A DNA stretch of 64,000 bases from Methanoregulaceae archaeon. Its GTDB lineage: Archaea > Halobacteriota > Methanomicrobia > Methanomicrobiales > Methanospirillaceae. A program made the position numbers and the translations under genes. Below the pieces are notes generated by a model. The model was not told the DNA's origin. It was given only the letters and a program-made list of their open reading frames with translations, and ran no database searches. The stretch lies in contig JACTUB010000016.1 in assembly GCA_015660885.1 (NCBI GenBank), forward strand, positions 51,139 to 115,138, given 5' to 3'. Below, in pieces: positions 9,101-16,062 of the stretch; position 1 is the stretch's first letter; every line of letters starts with the position of its first letter.

Positions 9101-9925
9101 ATGCCTGCACCAGAAAAATCCGGTATTGAATTCCCGAGTGTGCTCGATCGAGCTTACAAGGATTATAAACGTCACCTCAAGGTAGGCGACATCATGAGCC
9201 GTGATATCTTCACAACGACTGTTGCAACATCAATGGCAGATGCAGCAAAGACCATGGGAGAGCGACATATCGGGAGCCTTATCGTCATGAAGTACGGTAC
9301 GCCCATTGCTATTGTGACTGAGCGGGACCTGCTCTCCAAAGTGCTTGCGGATGGCCTCGATCTGGAGACGACACCGGTCGAGCAAGTGATGTCATATCCG
9401 CTTATCAAAATATGCCCCACTTATGAGATCAGGGAAGCTGCTCGTACCATGATCCACAAGAAAGGAAGGCTGGCGGTCTTCGAATGCGGTAAGCTGGAGG
9501 GGGTAATAACTGCATCTGACCTGATACGGGAGATGCCTGACGCCCCGGAGACGTCGCTTAAAGTCGATGAGTTCATGACGAATGATATTGTAACTGTCGA
9601 TACAAAAGAGACAGTTGCAGCCGTTGCATGTATTATGGGATCAAAACGGATCGGGAGCGTTATCGTTACCTTAGACGGAAAACCATCCGGAATATTTACC
9701 GAACGAGACCTCCTGTCGAAGTTCCTTATGCAGGGAAAGATGCTCGACACCCCGGTGGGCAGTGCTGCATCATCTCCGCTGAAAACTGCTCCCGCAGGTA
9801 TTAGTATCCATGAAGCGGCAAAGGTGATGGCTGCTCAGCATGTCAGGCGGCTTCCCCTGATGAAAAAGAAGCAGCTCGCAGGAATTATTACTGCACGGGA
9901 TCTTGTCGAGGCATATGCGATGTAA
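9101..9925 (+). CDS. Protein with four CBS domains
   Basis: The 274-residue protein is made almost wholly of four CBS motifs in two Bateman pairs: about residues 25-80 (VGDIMSRDIFTTTV), 90-145 (VEQVMSYPLIKI), 155-210 (VDEFMTNDIVTVD) and 220-274. Repeated GSVIVTLDGKPSGIFTERDLL and GSLIVMKYGTPIAIVTERDLL type segments show the internal duplication. CBS pairs bind adenosine nucleotides such as AMP, ATP or SAM and regulate attached or partner proteins; with no catalytic domain attached, this is probably a free-standing sensor. The start ATG follows GGAGTGATT, a plausible Shine-Dalgarno. An overlapping ATG at 9097 is out of frame. Partner and ligand are unknown. Confidence 0.9.
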   Translation: MPAPEKSGIEFPSVLDRAYKDYKRHLKVGDIMSRDIFTTTVATSMADAAKTMGERHIGSLIVMKYGTPIAIVTERDLLSKVLADGLDLETTPVEQVMSYPLIKICPTYEIREAARTMIHKKGRLAVFECGKLEGVITASDLIREMPDAPETSLKVDEFMTNDIVTVDTKETVAAVACIMGSKRIGSVIVTLDGKPSGIFTERDLLSKFLMQGKMLDTPVGSAASSPLKTAPAGISIHEAAKVMAAQHVRRLPLMKKKQLAGIITARDLVEAYAM

Positions 9926-10357
9926 CCAGGAGTTCCCCCGTCCTGCCTTTTTTAGGTTTCCTGACTTCTGCTAACACCAGTGCATGGTAGGTGTTGAACC
10001 GGAAGAGCTGCTTCGATGGCTGACAAAGTTTGCTTACCGGAATAAATGACTATGAACTCCATTTGCATCATTACACCCGCTTTGTCTGTGAACACACATT
10101 GCCATGAAAAAAGAACCCCGGTTTTCTCTAACCCGGCATCAGTTTTCCAGACCTGATGGGACGAATATTATTTGAAGCATGCTCGGACCCTGTCAAATTC
10201 TGATACGGGGCAACCCGGAATACAAAAAAATTATTGTACACAGTTTTTGAATTGCATTGATCTTGTTAATGGGAATGATATTAAATATTGGCTGATAAAA
10301 ACGGGGCGGATTTTTGGGGATAATACATAAATCCGGGGTATCTGGTTGCCCAGAGTA
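9926..10357. other. Intergenic region downstream of two convergent genes
   Basis: The 432 bases lie between the 3' ends of the rightward CBS gene and the leftward zinc-ribbon gene. I see no credible gene. There are short GC-rich segments that could pair (CCGG-containing stretches near 10120-10135) and T-runs, consistent with terminators for the two convergent transcripts, but nothing that I can name as an RNA gene. Confidence 0.45.
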
Positions 10358-11932
10358 TTATTCTATTGTTGGTGTGGAATTGACACTGCCGGATTGCAGA
10401 GATTTCAAATCGAACTGAATTTCAACGGTGCCCCGTGGGATAACCGTCGTACTGTTTTTAACCATTGCGCCATCCTTAAAAATCTCCGCGACGATCTTTT
10501 CCGCCGAACCATCATTTTTCTGGACAGATACCGCAACGATCCCGTCAGTTGTCGATATACTGTATACATGATCTCCGGAATCGGTCACTTCTATCTGGTT
10601 CCCCGGAGTACCGATCAAGCCAGTATAGGTACCAGGATATATCACCCTCACCCAGACACCTGTGGGGGGAATCAGAACCTGAGTTTGTGCGGGAGATATG
10701 GTTGTGGTTGTTACCATCGTCTGAATGGTCGTTGGTTTTGGCGTTGCGGGAGTGATCACAAGGGTGGTCTTTACAGGTGTTGTTACATTCGCTCCGGATG
10801 CCGTTTGTCCAGGCGCGAGGTTCGCCGCTATTACCAACCCTGCAATGAATGCAAGAATTACAATTACAAGCACTGCGATCGTAAGGTTGCCAGGTAATTT
10901 TGATGCCGGTGCAGGAGACGGGAGCGGTGGAGGAGGACCAGGAATTTCAGGAGATGGTTCTTGGGCTGAGGCTAAGGGCGAATCCGTTTTTCCAAGTACA
11001 GGCCATATAACAGGAGAGCTGGGCTTAGCCTGAGATTCTGTCAGGACAGGTCCGGTCTGAGGTGCTGGAAGAACTGGCTCAGCCGGGGATTCAGACAGAA
11101 CTGGTTCAGCAGTTATCTGAGGGACACGCTTTTTCACCAGAGGCGTTGGCTGGGTGCGGGGCACAGAGTCTTCAATCAGCGGTTCGATAGAATGGATTAT
11201 CTGTTCGATAGGCCGGCCCTGATGTTCGACCGCGGATCCAACATGGGGTGGAACCGGGATCTGTACCGGGGGGACGTCAGGACGCAATATTGATGCATAT
11301 TCAGACGGTTGTTTAACCGGCGTCCCGCAATGGTTACAGAACGTTGATTCCGAAGGTATTCGATTCCCGCATCGGGAACAGAATATCCCGGAAGGCAGGG
11401 ACGAGGTCTCTACCGGAACCACAGGAACAGGGCCCGGTTCGATAATCTTATTCAGGGGACGGGCGATTTCGATCTTCTTTTTTACCGGGCGCCTTTCCGC
11501 TCTATCTTCCTGAACAGGTGGAGGAACTTTGTGTTTTTCCAAGTGCTCAGTTCCAGATCCAGGGTGATCGGCAAGCTCTTTTTCCCCGGTAGATGGGTAT
11601 ATGAGATTTTGCAGTTTCTTTGCCCAGTCATTGCATTCCCGTTTTCTTTCTGCTCCAGCCAGCCGGGGAAATGTAAGGACTATCTGATCCTTTTCTCCTG
11701 CATTATTCACGATAGTGAGTGATAAAAGGTGGTCGCGTATGGCATTTTCTCCAGCTTCAACCCTCCAGATCGTCGCCAGAAGAATTTCCTGGGGAGGAAT
11801 AATATTTTTCCTGCTGTCGATAAGAATAATACGCCTGGTGGTAAGTCGTGCGTCAAACGAAATGGATTTGAATTTTACATTTTTCGCTTCAATGATTATG
11901 GACTCATCACGGTCCAGTTCTGGATAGCCCAT
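10358..11932 (-). CDS. Zinc-ribbon membrane protein with N-terminal PH-like and C-terminal extracellular domain
   Basis: The 524-residue protein has four parts. Residues 1-115 look like a PH/GRAM-type beta domain (ARLTTRRIILID, then a C-terminal amphipathic helix). Residues about 185-207 form a zinc ribbon with paired cysteines (FCSRCGNRIP and FCNHCGTPV). A Pro/Val/Glu-rich linker runs to about residue 345, followed by one membrane helix (TIAVLVIVILAFIAGLVIA). A Thr-rich stalk then leads to a roughly 90-residue C-terminal domain, probably outside the cell, starting at TGVWVRVIYPG. This architecture recurs in Methanomicrobiales; the function is unknown. It could link an intracellular sensor to the surface. 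The gene is leftward and monocistronic, 82 bases from serS which is also leftward. Confidence 0.8.
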   Translation of the reverse strand: MGYPELDRDESIIIEAKNVKFKSISFDARLTTRRIILIDSRKNIIPPQEILLATIWRVEAGENAIRDHLLSLTIVNNAGEKDQIVLTFPRLAGAERKRECNDWAKKLQNLIYPSTGEKELADHPGSGTEHLEKHKVPPPVQEDRAERRPVKKKIEIARPLNKIIEPGPVPVVPVETSSLPSGIFCSRCGNRIPSESTFCNHCGTPVKQPSEYASILRPDVPPVQIPVPPHVGSAVEHQGRPIEQIIHSIEPLIEDSVPRTQPTPLVKKRVPQITAEPVLSESPAEPVLPAPQTGPVLTESQAKPSSPVIWPVLGKTDSPLASAQEPSPEIPGPPPPLPSPAPASKLPGNLTIAVLVIVILAFIAGLVIAANLAPGQTASGANVTTPVKTTLVITPATPKPTTIQTMVTTTTISPAQTQVLIPPTGVWVRVIYPGTYTGLIGTPGNQIEVTDSGDHVYSISTTDGIVAVSVQKNDGSAEKIVAEIFKDGAMVKNSTTVIPRGTVEIQFDLKSLQSGSVNSTPTIE

Positions 11933-12014
11933 AGTACCACAGTCTCAACTATAATTGCGTTATCAATAAAAATAAGTATTTGTCAAGTATCCATTTCGAT
12001 ATTCTGGCAAAAAT

Positions 12015-13292
12015 TTAGAGATATTCCTGATCATTCATGTAAGGCCGGAGTATTTTGGGAATTTCTACCAAACCCTCTTTATTCTGGAAATTCTCAAGGA
12101 TGGCACGCATTACGCGCGATGTAGCAACTGCAGTTGAATTCAGGGTGTGAACATGCTGCTTTGATTCAAAGTTACTCTTGTCCCGCACTTTGATATTGAG
12201 CCGGACTGCTTGGTACGAGGTACAATTTGAGCAGGATACAACTTCCTTATAGGTGTTTTCGCGGGGCATCCACGCTTCTATATCATATTTTTTCGCAGCT
12301 ACGGTACCGATATCACCAGTACAGATATTTACGACGCGGTACGGGATTTCCAGTTTCCGGTACATCTCTTCTGCATTTGCCAGCAATTCCTCATGAATCT
12401 CCCATGAATCTTCAGGTCTGCAGAATACGAACTGCTCAACCTTAGTGAACTGGTGAACGCGGAACAGACCTTTGGTATCAAGTCCATGCGCACCGATCTC
12501 GCGTCGGAAACAGGGAGAGATACCAGCAAGACGAAGAGGAAGATCCTTTGTTTCAAAGATCTCCCCTTTATACATTGCGCCTATTGGGTGCTCGCTGGTG
12601 GCAATGAGATATACATCATCACCATCAATTTTGTACATGACTTTTTCGAAATCACCAAGATCGGTAACTCCTTCATACGAGGACCGGTTAATCATATAGG
12701 GGGGGATAACCGGTGTATACCCTTTTTGTGCCAGCAGGTCAATTGCAAAACGCTGGAGTGCCAGGTCCAATAGGACAAGGCTGCTTTTCAGGAAATAGAA
12801 TCCAGCTCCCGATATTTTCGTCGCCCGTTCAAAATCAGCCCATCCCCGCTCGACTGCCAGCTGACCATGATTTTGCAGCTCGAAATCAAATGTCCTCACC
12901 CTCCCCTCACGCTTAATTTCAACGTTTTCGGTATCGTCCTTCCCGACAGGAACGCTTTCATGAAGGATATTGGGCAGGCGCATCTGGTAGGCGCGAATCG
13001 CGTCTGCTATCATTTCCTGTTCGGTTTCATTATCCCGGATCTTTCCCGGAAGGTCCGCGGCCTCAGCAAGGAGAACTGTCACATCCTGCCCGGCTTTTCG
13101 CGCAGTATTGATTTCCCGGGCAATCGTATTGCGGCGCTGGCGCAGGGCATCTGTCTCAATTTTAAGTTCGCGTGCTCTGACATCTTTTTTGAGCAGGTCA
13201 TCTACCCATTCGAGCTTCTCGGTATCACCGCGTTTTTTAAGATCTGCCCTTACTATATCCGGTCTGGACCGTATGAACCTGATATCGAGCAT
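12015..13292 (-). CDS. serS: Serine--tRNA ligase (standard class II type)
   Basis: SerRS charges tRNA-Ser with serine. The 425-residue product has the N-terminal coiled-coil tRNA-binding arm (about residues 25-105, charged and heptad-like), then the class II core: TSEHPIGAMYKGE, motif 2 at SPCFRREIGAHG with HQFTKVEQF following, and motif 3 near the end with the Arg in TSRVMRAILENFQ. This is the widespread form, not the aberrant zinc-dependent SerRS of some methanogens. The ATG start precedes the strand MLDIRFIRSRPDIV, which is typical for the family. Monocistronic or co-transcribed with the zinc-ribbon gene downstream. Confidence 0.96.
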   Translation of the reverse strand: MLDIRFIRSRPDIVRADLKKRGDTEKLEWVDDLLKKDVRARELKIETDALRQRRNTIAREINTARKAGQDVTVLLAEAADLPGKIRDNETEQEMIADAIRAYQMRLPNILHESVPVGKDDTENVEIKREGRVRTFDFELQNHGQLAVERGWADFERATKISGAGFYFLKSSLVLLDLALQRFAIDLLAQKGYTPVIPPYMINRSSYEGVTDLGDFEKVMYKIDGDDVYLIATSEHPIGAMYKGEIFETKDLPLRLAGISPCFRREIGAHGLDTKGLFRVHQFTKVEQFVFCRPEDSWEIHEELLANAEEMYRKLEIPYRVVNICTGDIGTVAAKKYDIEAWMPRENTYKEVVSCSNCTSYQAVRLNIKVRDKSNFESKQHVHTLNSTAVATSRVMRAILENFQNKEGLVEIPKILRPYMNDQEYL

Positions 13293-13382
13293 GGATTATC
13301 CCTTCACATCTATGTATTTCAGTATTCTATTGATTGAATATACATCATAATTTATCGCCTTTACATTTATGGTGTATCGGTC

Positions 13383-13670
13383 ATGTCAGGGAAACAGGGG
13401 AAAAAGAAAACGAGAGCAGAATTTTCCCGGATAAAGCCAATAGTAAAAAAGGACCCTGTTTTTCATGGTTTTTTGATTTTCCCCCGCAATTGTGCAGTTA
13501 AATGGCGTAATCAGGCGCATAGTGTCGGTTTCCTGATAAATCCCGGATTACTGACAGAACAAGACTATCCTTGGATCCGAACCGGCGCATGGTTTTTGGC
13601 GATTGACGGAATAATTGTCTTTTTATTGATCAAAAATACAGCCCGCAATAAAAAACAACCTAATCCTTAA
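13383..13670 (+). CDS. Small putative membrane protein of unknown function
   Basis: A 95-residue reading frame with a very basic N-terminus (KQGKKKTRAEF), a middle without recognisable motif, and one likely membrane helix near the C-terminus (AWFLAIDGIIVFLLI) followed by a positive tail. GGTG lies about 12 bases before the ATG. Divergent from serS. I do not recognise the family. It could be a real small membrane protein; base composition matches its surroundings. Confidence 0.45.
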   Translation: MSGKQGKKKTRAEFSRIKPIVKKDPVFHGFLIFPRNCAVKWRNQAHSVGFLINPGLLTEQDYPWIRTGAWFLAIDGIIVFLLIKNTARNKKQPNP

Positions 13671-13685
13671 GTTCTTGGAAAGAAA

Positions 13686-14072
13686 TTGGGATGTAACATG
13701 CAACCAAATCTGGTTTTGCTGTTTGTGTATGGTATTGAGAGGAGCAGCCTGTCAGCTGTCACGGATTACCACCATAGTGCAGGGTCTGCCAAAACCCCAA
13801 GATGCAACCTGTATTCATTAATTATTACCCCGGTAGGTATGAAAAAAGGATGGAAGCGTTTCCTCAATGATCTCACTATATCCTCCAGATTTCTGTTCCG
13901 TGACGAATTCCAGCAGGAATTCAAGATTCAAGATACTCTGGTTCCCGCCGTTTTTATCCAGACAGGAAAGTCCATCCATCAACTTATTACTGCTGACGAA
14001 ATTAACCGCGTAAGTTCGACAGATCAACTTGCTGATCTGGTAAAGCAGAGATTTGTGAAATATTTTGCATGA
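13686..14072 (+). CDS. Hypothetical protein, 128 residues
   Basis: The frame codes for a compact mixed alpha/beta protein with alternating hydrophobic strands (NLVLLFVYGI, YSLIITPVG, VPAVFIQTG) and a helical C-terminus (STDQLADLVKQRF). The VPAVFIQTG segment, with a proline before a strand, is faintly thioredoxin-like, but the matching redox cysteine motif is not there: the only cysteines are Cys3 and Cys39. The family is unknown to me. It follows the small membrane protein gene by 15 bases, so the two may be co-transcribed. Start may be the second ATG, five codons into the frame. Confidence 0.5.
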   Translation: MGCNMQPNLVLLFVYGIERSSLSAVTDYHHSAGSAKTPRCNLYSLIITPVGMKKGWKRFLNDLTISSRFLFRDEFQQEFKIQDTLVPAVFIQTGKSIHQLITADEINRVSSTDQLADLVKQRFVKYFA

Positions 14073-14384
14073 CCTGGCCCTTTATTATAGGATAAATTTA
14101 ATAATTTGCGTTTTTGTTGTACTGGTATTATTTCCGGAATTTTGGTAATTATCCACAATTATTTTTACCGTAAAAATTAACATTATTAAGATTTTTTTGG
14201 AGATACCGCCCGGTTTTCTTCAAAGAAAAAAATTATTTTTTAATTCAGTGATGTGTTCCATTCATATCCACTTTTTTCCAGTGCATCTCAATCGTACCAT
14301 AATTACTCACCATCCATACACGTATAGAACAATCTTTCAAGTTGTGAAATTATAGTCTGTTTGTTTGAGGAATGGGGGCTCTGC
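14073..14384. other. AT-rich leader region upstream of the CODH/ACS gene cluster
   Basis: These 312 bases hold no credible gene. The left half is extremely A/T-rich (about 14090-14240) with T-runs able to terminate the preceding transcript. Nearer to cooC there are several TATA-like elements, for example around 14322-14327 (CGTATAG) and 14349-14355 (AATTATAG), the latter about 35 bases before the ATG. It is the likely promoter region for cooC and the second CooC-like gene. Confidence 0.5.
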
Positions 14385-15164
14385 ATGAAGATTGCAGTCT
14401 CGGGAAAAGGTGGAGTAGGCAAGACGTTTATTGCGGGTACTCTTGCTTCACTTCTCGTAAAGGCCGGTCAGAAGGTTATTGCTATTGATGCTGATCCTTC
14501 GCCTAACCTCGCGGTGACGCTCGGACTCTCCCCGGATGAATCTGCCGGGATCGTTCCTATTGCCGAGAATGAACAGCTGATCAGACAAAAAACCGGCACG
14601 GAATTTTCAGGTATATTCCGGCTGACGTTTACTGTCAATGATATTATTGACAACTACACAGTACCGACGCCCTCCGGTGTTAATCTTATAGTGATGGGTA
14701 CGATCCGTTCTATGGGTGCGGGATGTATGTGTGCGGCCAATTCCGTGATAAAAGCACTGCTCCGTCATCTTGTCGTTGAGAGGAACGAGTTGGTGATTCT
14801 CGATATGGAAGCCGGGATTGAGCATCTGGGGCGGGGGACTGCAGAGCATGTTGACATCCTGATCGTTGTTACCGATGCAACCCTCAAATCTCTGGACATC
14901 GCCAGAAGCATCTGCAATATAGCTATGAAATCGAATATTGCCCGTATTGGCCTGGTGGGAAACCGGATAACTGATCCACGACAGGAGGATGTTGTCCGGC
15001 TGTTCGCTGAGAGGAACCGGCTTAAGATTTTTGCCACGATTCCTTATGATCAACAGGTTGCCGAGGCCGGCATCACCGGAGTGGCAGTCGACGAAAAATC
15101 TTCCCTGGCAATTCCTGCAATCAGAATTCTGGCAGATGTACTGATGAAGACAGATGGAGCATAA
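14385..15164 (+). CDS. cooC: CO dehydrogenase nickel-insertion ATPase CooC
   Basis: CooC is a MinD/NifH-type P-loop ATPase that binds nickel and loads it into the C-cluster of CO dehydrogenase. The 259-residue protein starts with a canonical deviant Walker A (SGKGGVGKT, residues 6-14), has the switch Asp in AIDADPSPN near residue 35, and carries the CooC-defining Cys-X-Cys pair at Cys114 and Cys116 (GAGCMCAAN), which binds Ni or Zn across the dimer. The ATG at 14385 is preferred over one at 14361, because it puts the first beta strand at the N-terminus and follows a G-rich stretch. It lies directly upstream of a second CooC-like gene and then cdhA. Confidence 0.92.
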   Translation: MKIAVSGKGGVGKTFIAGTLASLLVKAGQKVIAIDADPSPNLAVTLGLSPDESAGIVPIAENEQLIRQKTGTEFSGIFRLTFTVNDIIDNYTVPTPSGVNLIVMGTIRSMGAGCMCAANSVIKALLRHLVVERNELVILDMEAGIEHLGRGTAEHVDILIVVTDATLKSLDIARSICNIAMKSNIARIGLVGNRITDPRQEDVVRLFAERNRLKIFATIPYDQQVAEAGITGVAVDEKSSLAIPAIRILADVLMKTDGA

Positions 15165-15199
15165 TGTATGATCAATTGATTTGGAGATGACCAAGGTTT

Positions 15200-15967
15200 A
15201 TGAGAACGCTTGTCACGATGGGACGCGGGGGCACAGGAAAGACGAGTTTTGTCGCATTGATGGCCAGATACCTTATTGAAAAAAAAGCAACACCGCTGCT
15301 TCTTGTTGATGCCGATCCCGACCAGAACCTTGCAGAAATGGTGGGAGTGGATCTGGAAACAGCCGGAAAGAAAACGATCGCAGAACTACTGGCTGATACA
15401 TTCATAGCAAAGGGTGGCACAACCGTTGGTATCGCTCCATCGAGCCGGATTGAAAGCAGGATCTGGGAACAGGGTCTTTATGAAGGAGAACATTTCGATC
15501 TTATCTCCGTCGGTACAAAATGGGTTGAGGGATGTTACTGTCTCCCGGACGCAGCTCTGAAAAATGCACTTGGGGCAATAACCAAAAACTACCGTTATAT
15601 CCTTATCGATTCCCCCGGGGGACTCGAACACCTGAACCGGAAGATTGCCAGTAATGTTGATGTGATATTTGATATTATGGGGCCCTCAAGGAAATCATTT
15701 CAGCATGTAAAACGTGCATACAGGGTCATTCATGAAGTCGGTATTACCTTCAACCAATTTTTCGTCATCGGCGGGTATGCATTTTCAGAAGAACTTACAG
15801 GACGTGCGACAAAAGAGACCGGCCTGCCCTGCCCGGGAAAAATTTCTGAAGACGAGGTCGTCGCATCTTATGTCCTTTATGGAAGATCGCTTCTCGATAT
15901 ACCGGAGACATCACCGGCCTACCGATCGATCGTCTCGATTCTTCACTGTACACTTTCCGTAGAATAA
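15200..15967 (+). CDS. Second CooC-like ATPase (CODH/ACS maturation)
   Basis: The 255-residue paralogue of the preceding gene has a P-loop MGRGGTGKTS at residues 7-16, in which the usual first Lys of the deviant Walker A (GKGG) is replaced by Arg. It also has LLVDADPDQN near residue 33 and a Cys-X-Cys pair at Cys112 and Cys114 (EGCYCLPDA). So the metal-binding pair is kept but the signature lysine used for ATP hydrolysis across the dimer is changed to Arg. It might serve the nickel of the acetyl-CoA synthase A-cluster, or form a heterodimer with CooC; both are inference. It sits 35 bases after cooC and about 95 bases before cdhA. Confidence 0.85.
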   Translation: MRTLVTMGRGGTGKTSFVALMARYLIEKKATPLLLVDADPDQNLAEMVGVDLETAGKKTIAELLADTFIAKGGTTVGIAPSSRIESRIWEQGLYEGEHFDLISVGTKWVEGCYCLPDAALKNALGAITKNYRYILIDSPGGLEHLNRKIASNVDVIFDIMGPSRKSFQHVKRAYRVIHEVGITFNQFFVIGGYAFSEELTGRATKETGLPCPGKISEDEVVASYVLYGRSLLDIPETSPAYRSIVSILHCTLSVE

Positions 15968-15985
15968 AAGTATTGACATCCTCGT

Positions 15986-16003
15986 TAAGATGATGTCATC
16001 TTA
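15986..16003. promoter_or_regulatory. 18-bp perfect dyad upstream of cdhA (candidate operator)
   Basis: TAAGATGA and TCATCTTA form a perfect 8+8 bp inverted repeat around a 2-base centre. It is 18 bases after the stop of the second CooC-like gene and ends 6-7 bases before the TATA-like element for cdhA. The short spacer makes it a poor RNA hairpin but a good site for a dimeric DNA-binding protein, so I favour an operator controlling cdh. The regulator is not in sight. Confidence 0.55.
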
Positions 16004-16009
16004 GATAGG

Positions 16010-16017
16010 CTTATAGT
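16010..16017 (+). promoter_or_regulatory. TATA-like element of the cdh operon
   Basis: CTTATAGT follows the dyad and lies about 50 bases before the preferred TTG start of cdhA. With archaeal spacing, transcription would begin near 16040, leaving a short leader with the G-rich Shine-Dalgarno. Sequence-only call. Confidence 0.45.
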
Positions 16018-16062
16018 TGTTTTCTGGTAATGTATTGTTTATCTGGTTTGGGTGGGATAAAA

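Noticed and set aside
13686..14072. Thioredoxin-fold reading of the 128-residue protein
   Set aside because: There is a proline before a strand as in thioredoxins, but no CxxC pair, so I left it as a protein of unknown function.
14385..15164. The P-loop ATPase upstream of the cdh genes as the missing F430 reductase CfbC
   Set aside because: It has the CooC-type Cys-X-Cys at 114/116 and lacks the two separated cluster cysteines of NifH-like reductases; its neighbours are CODH/ACS genes.
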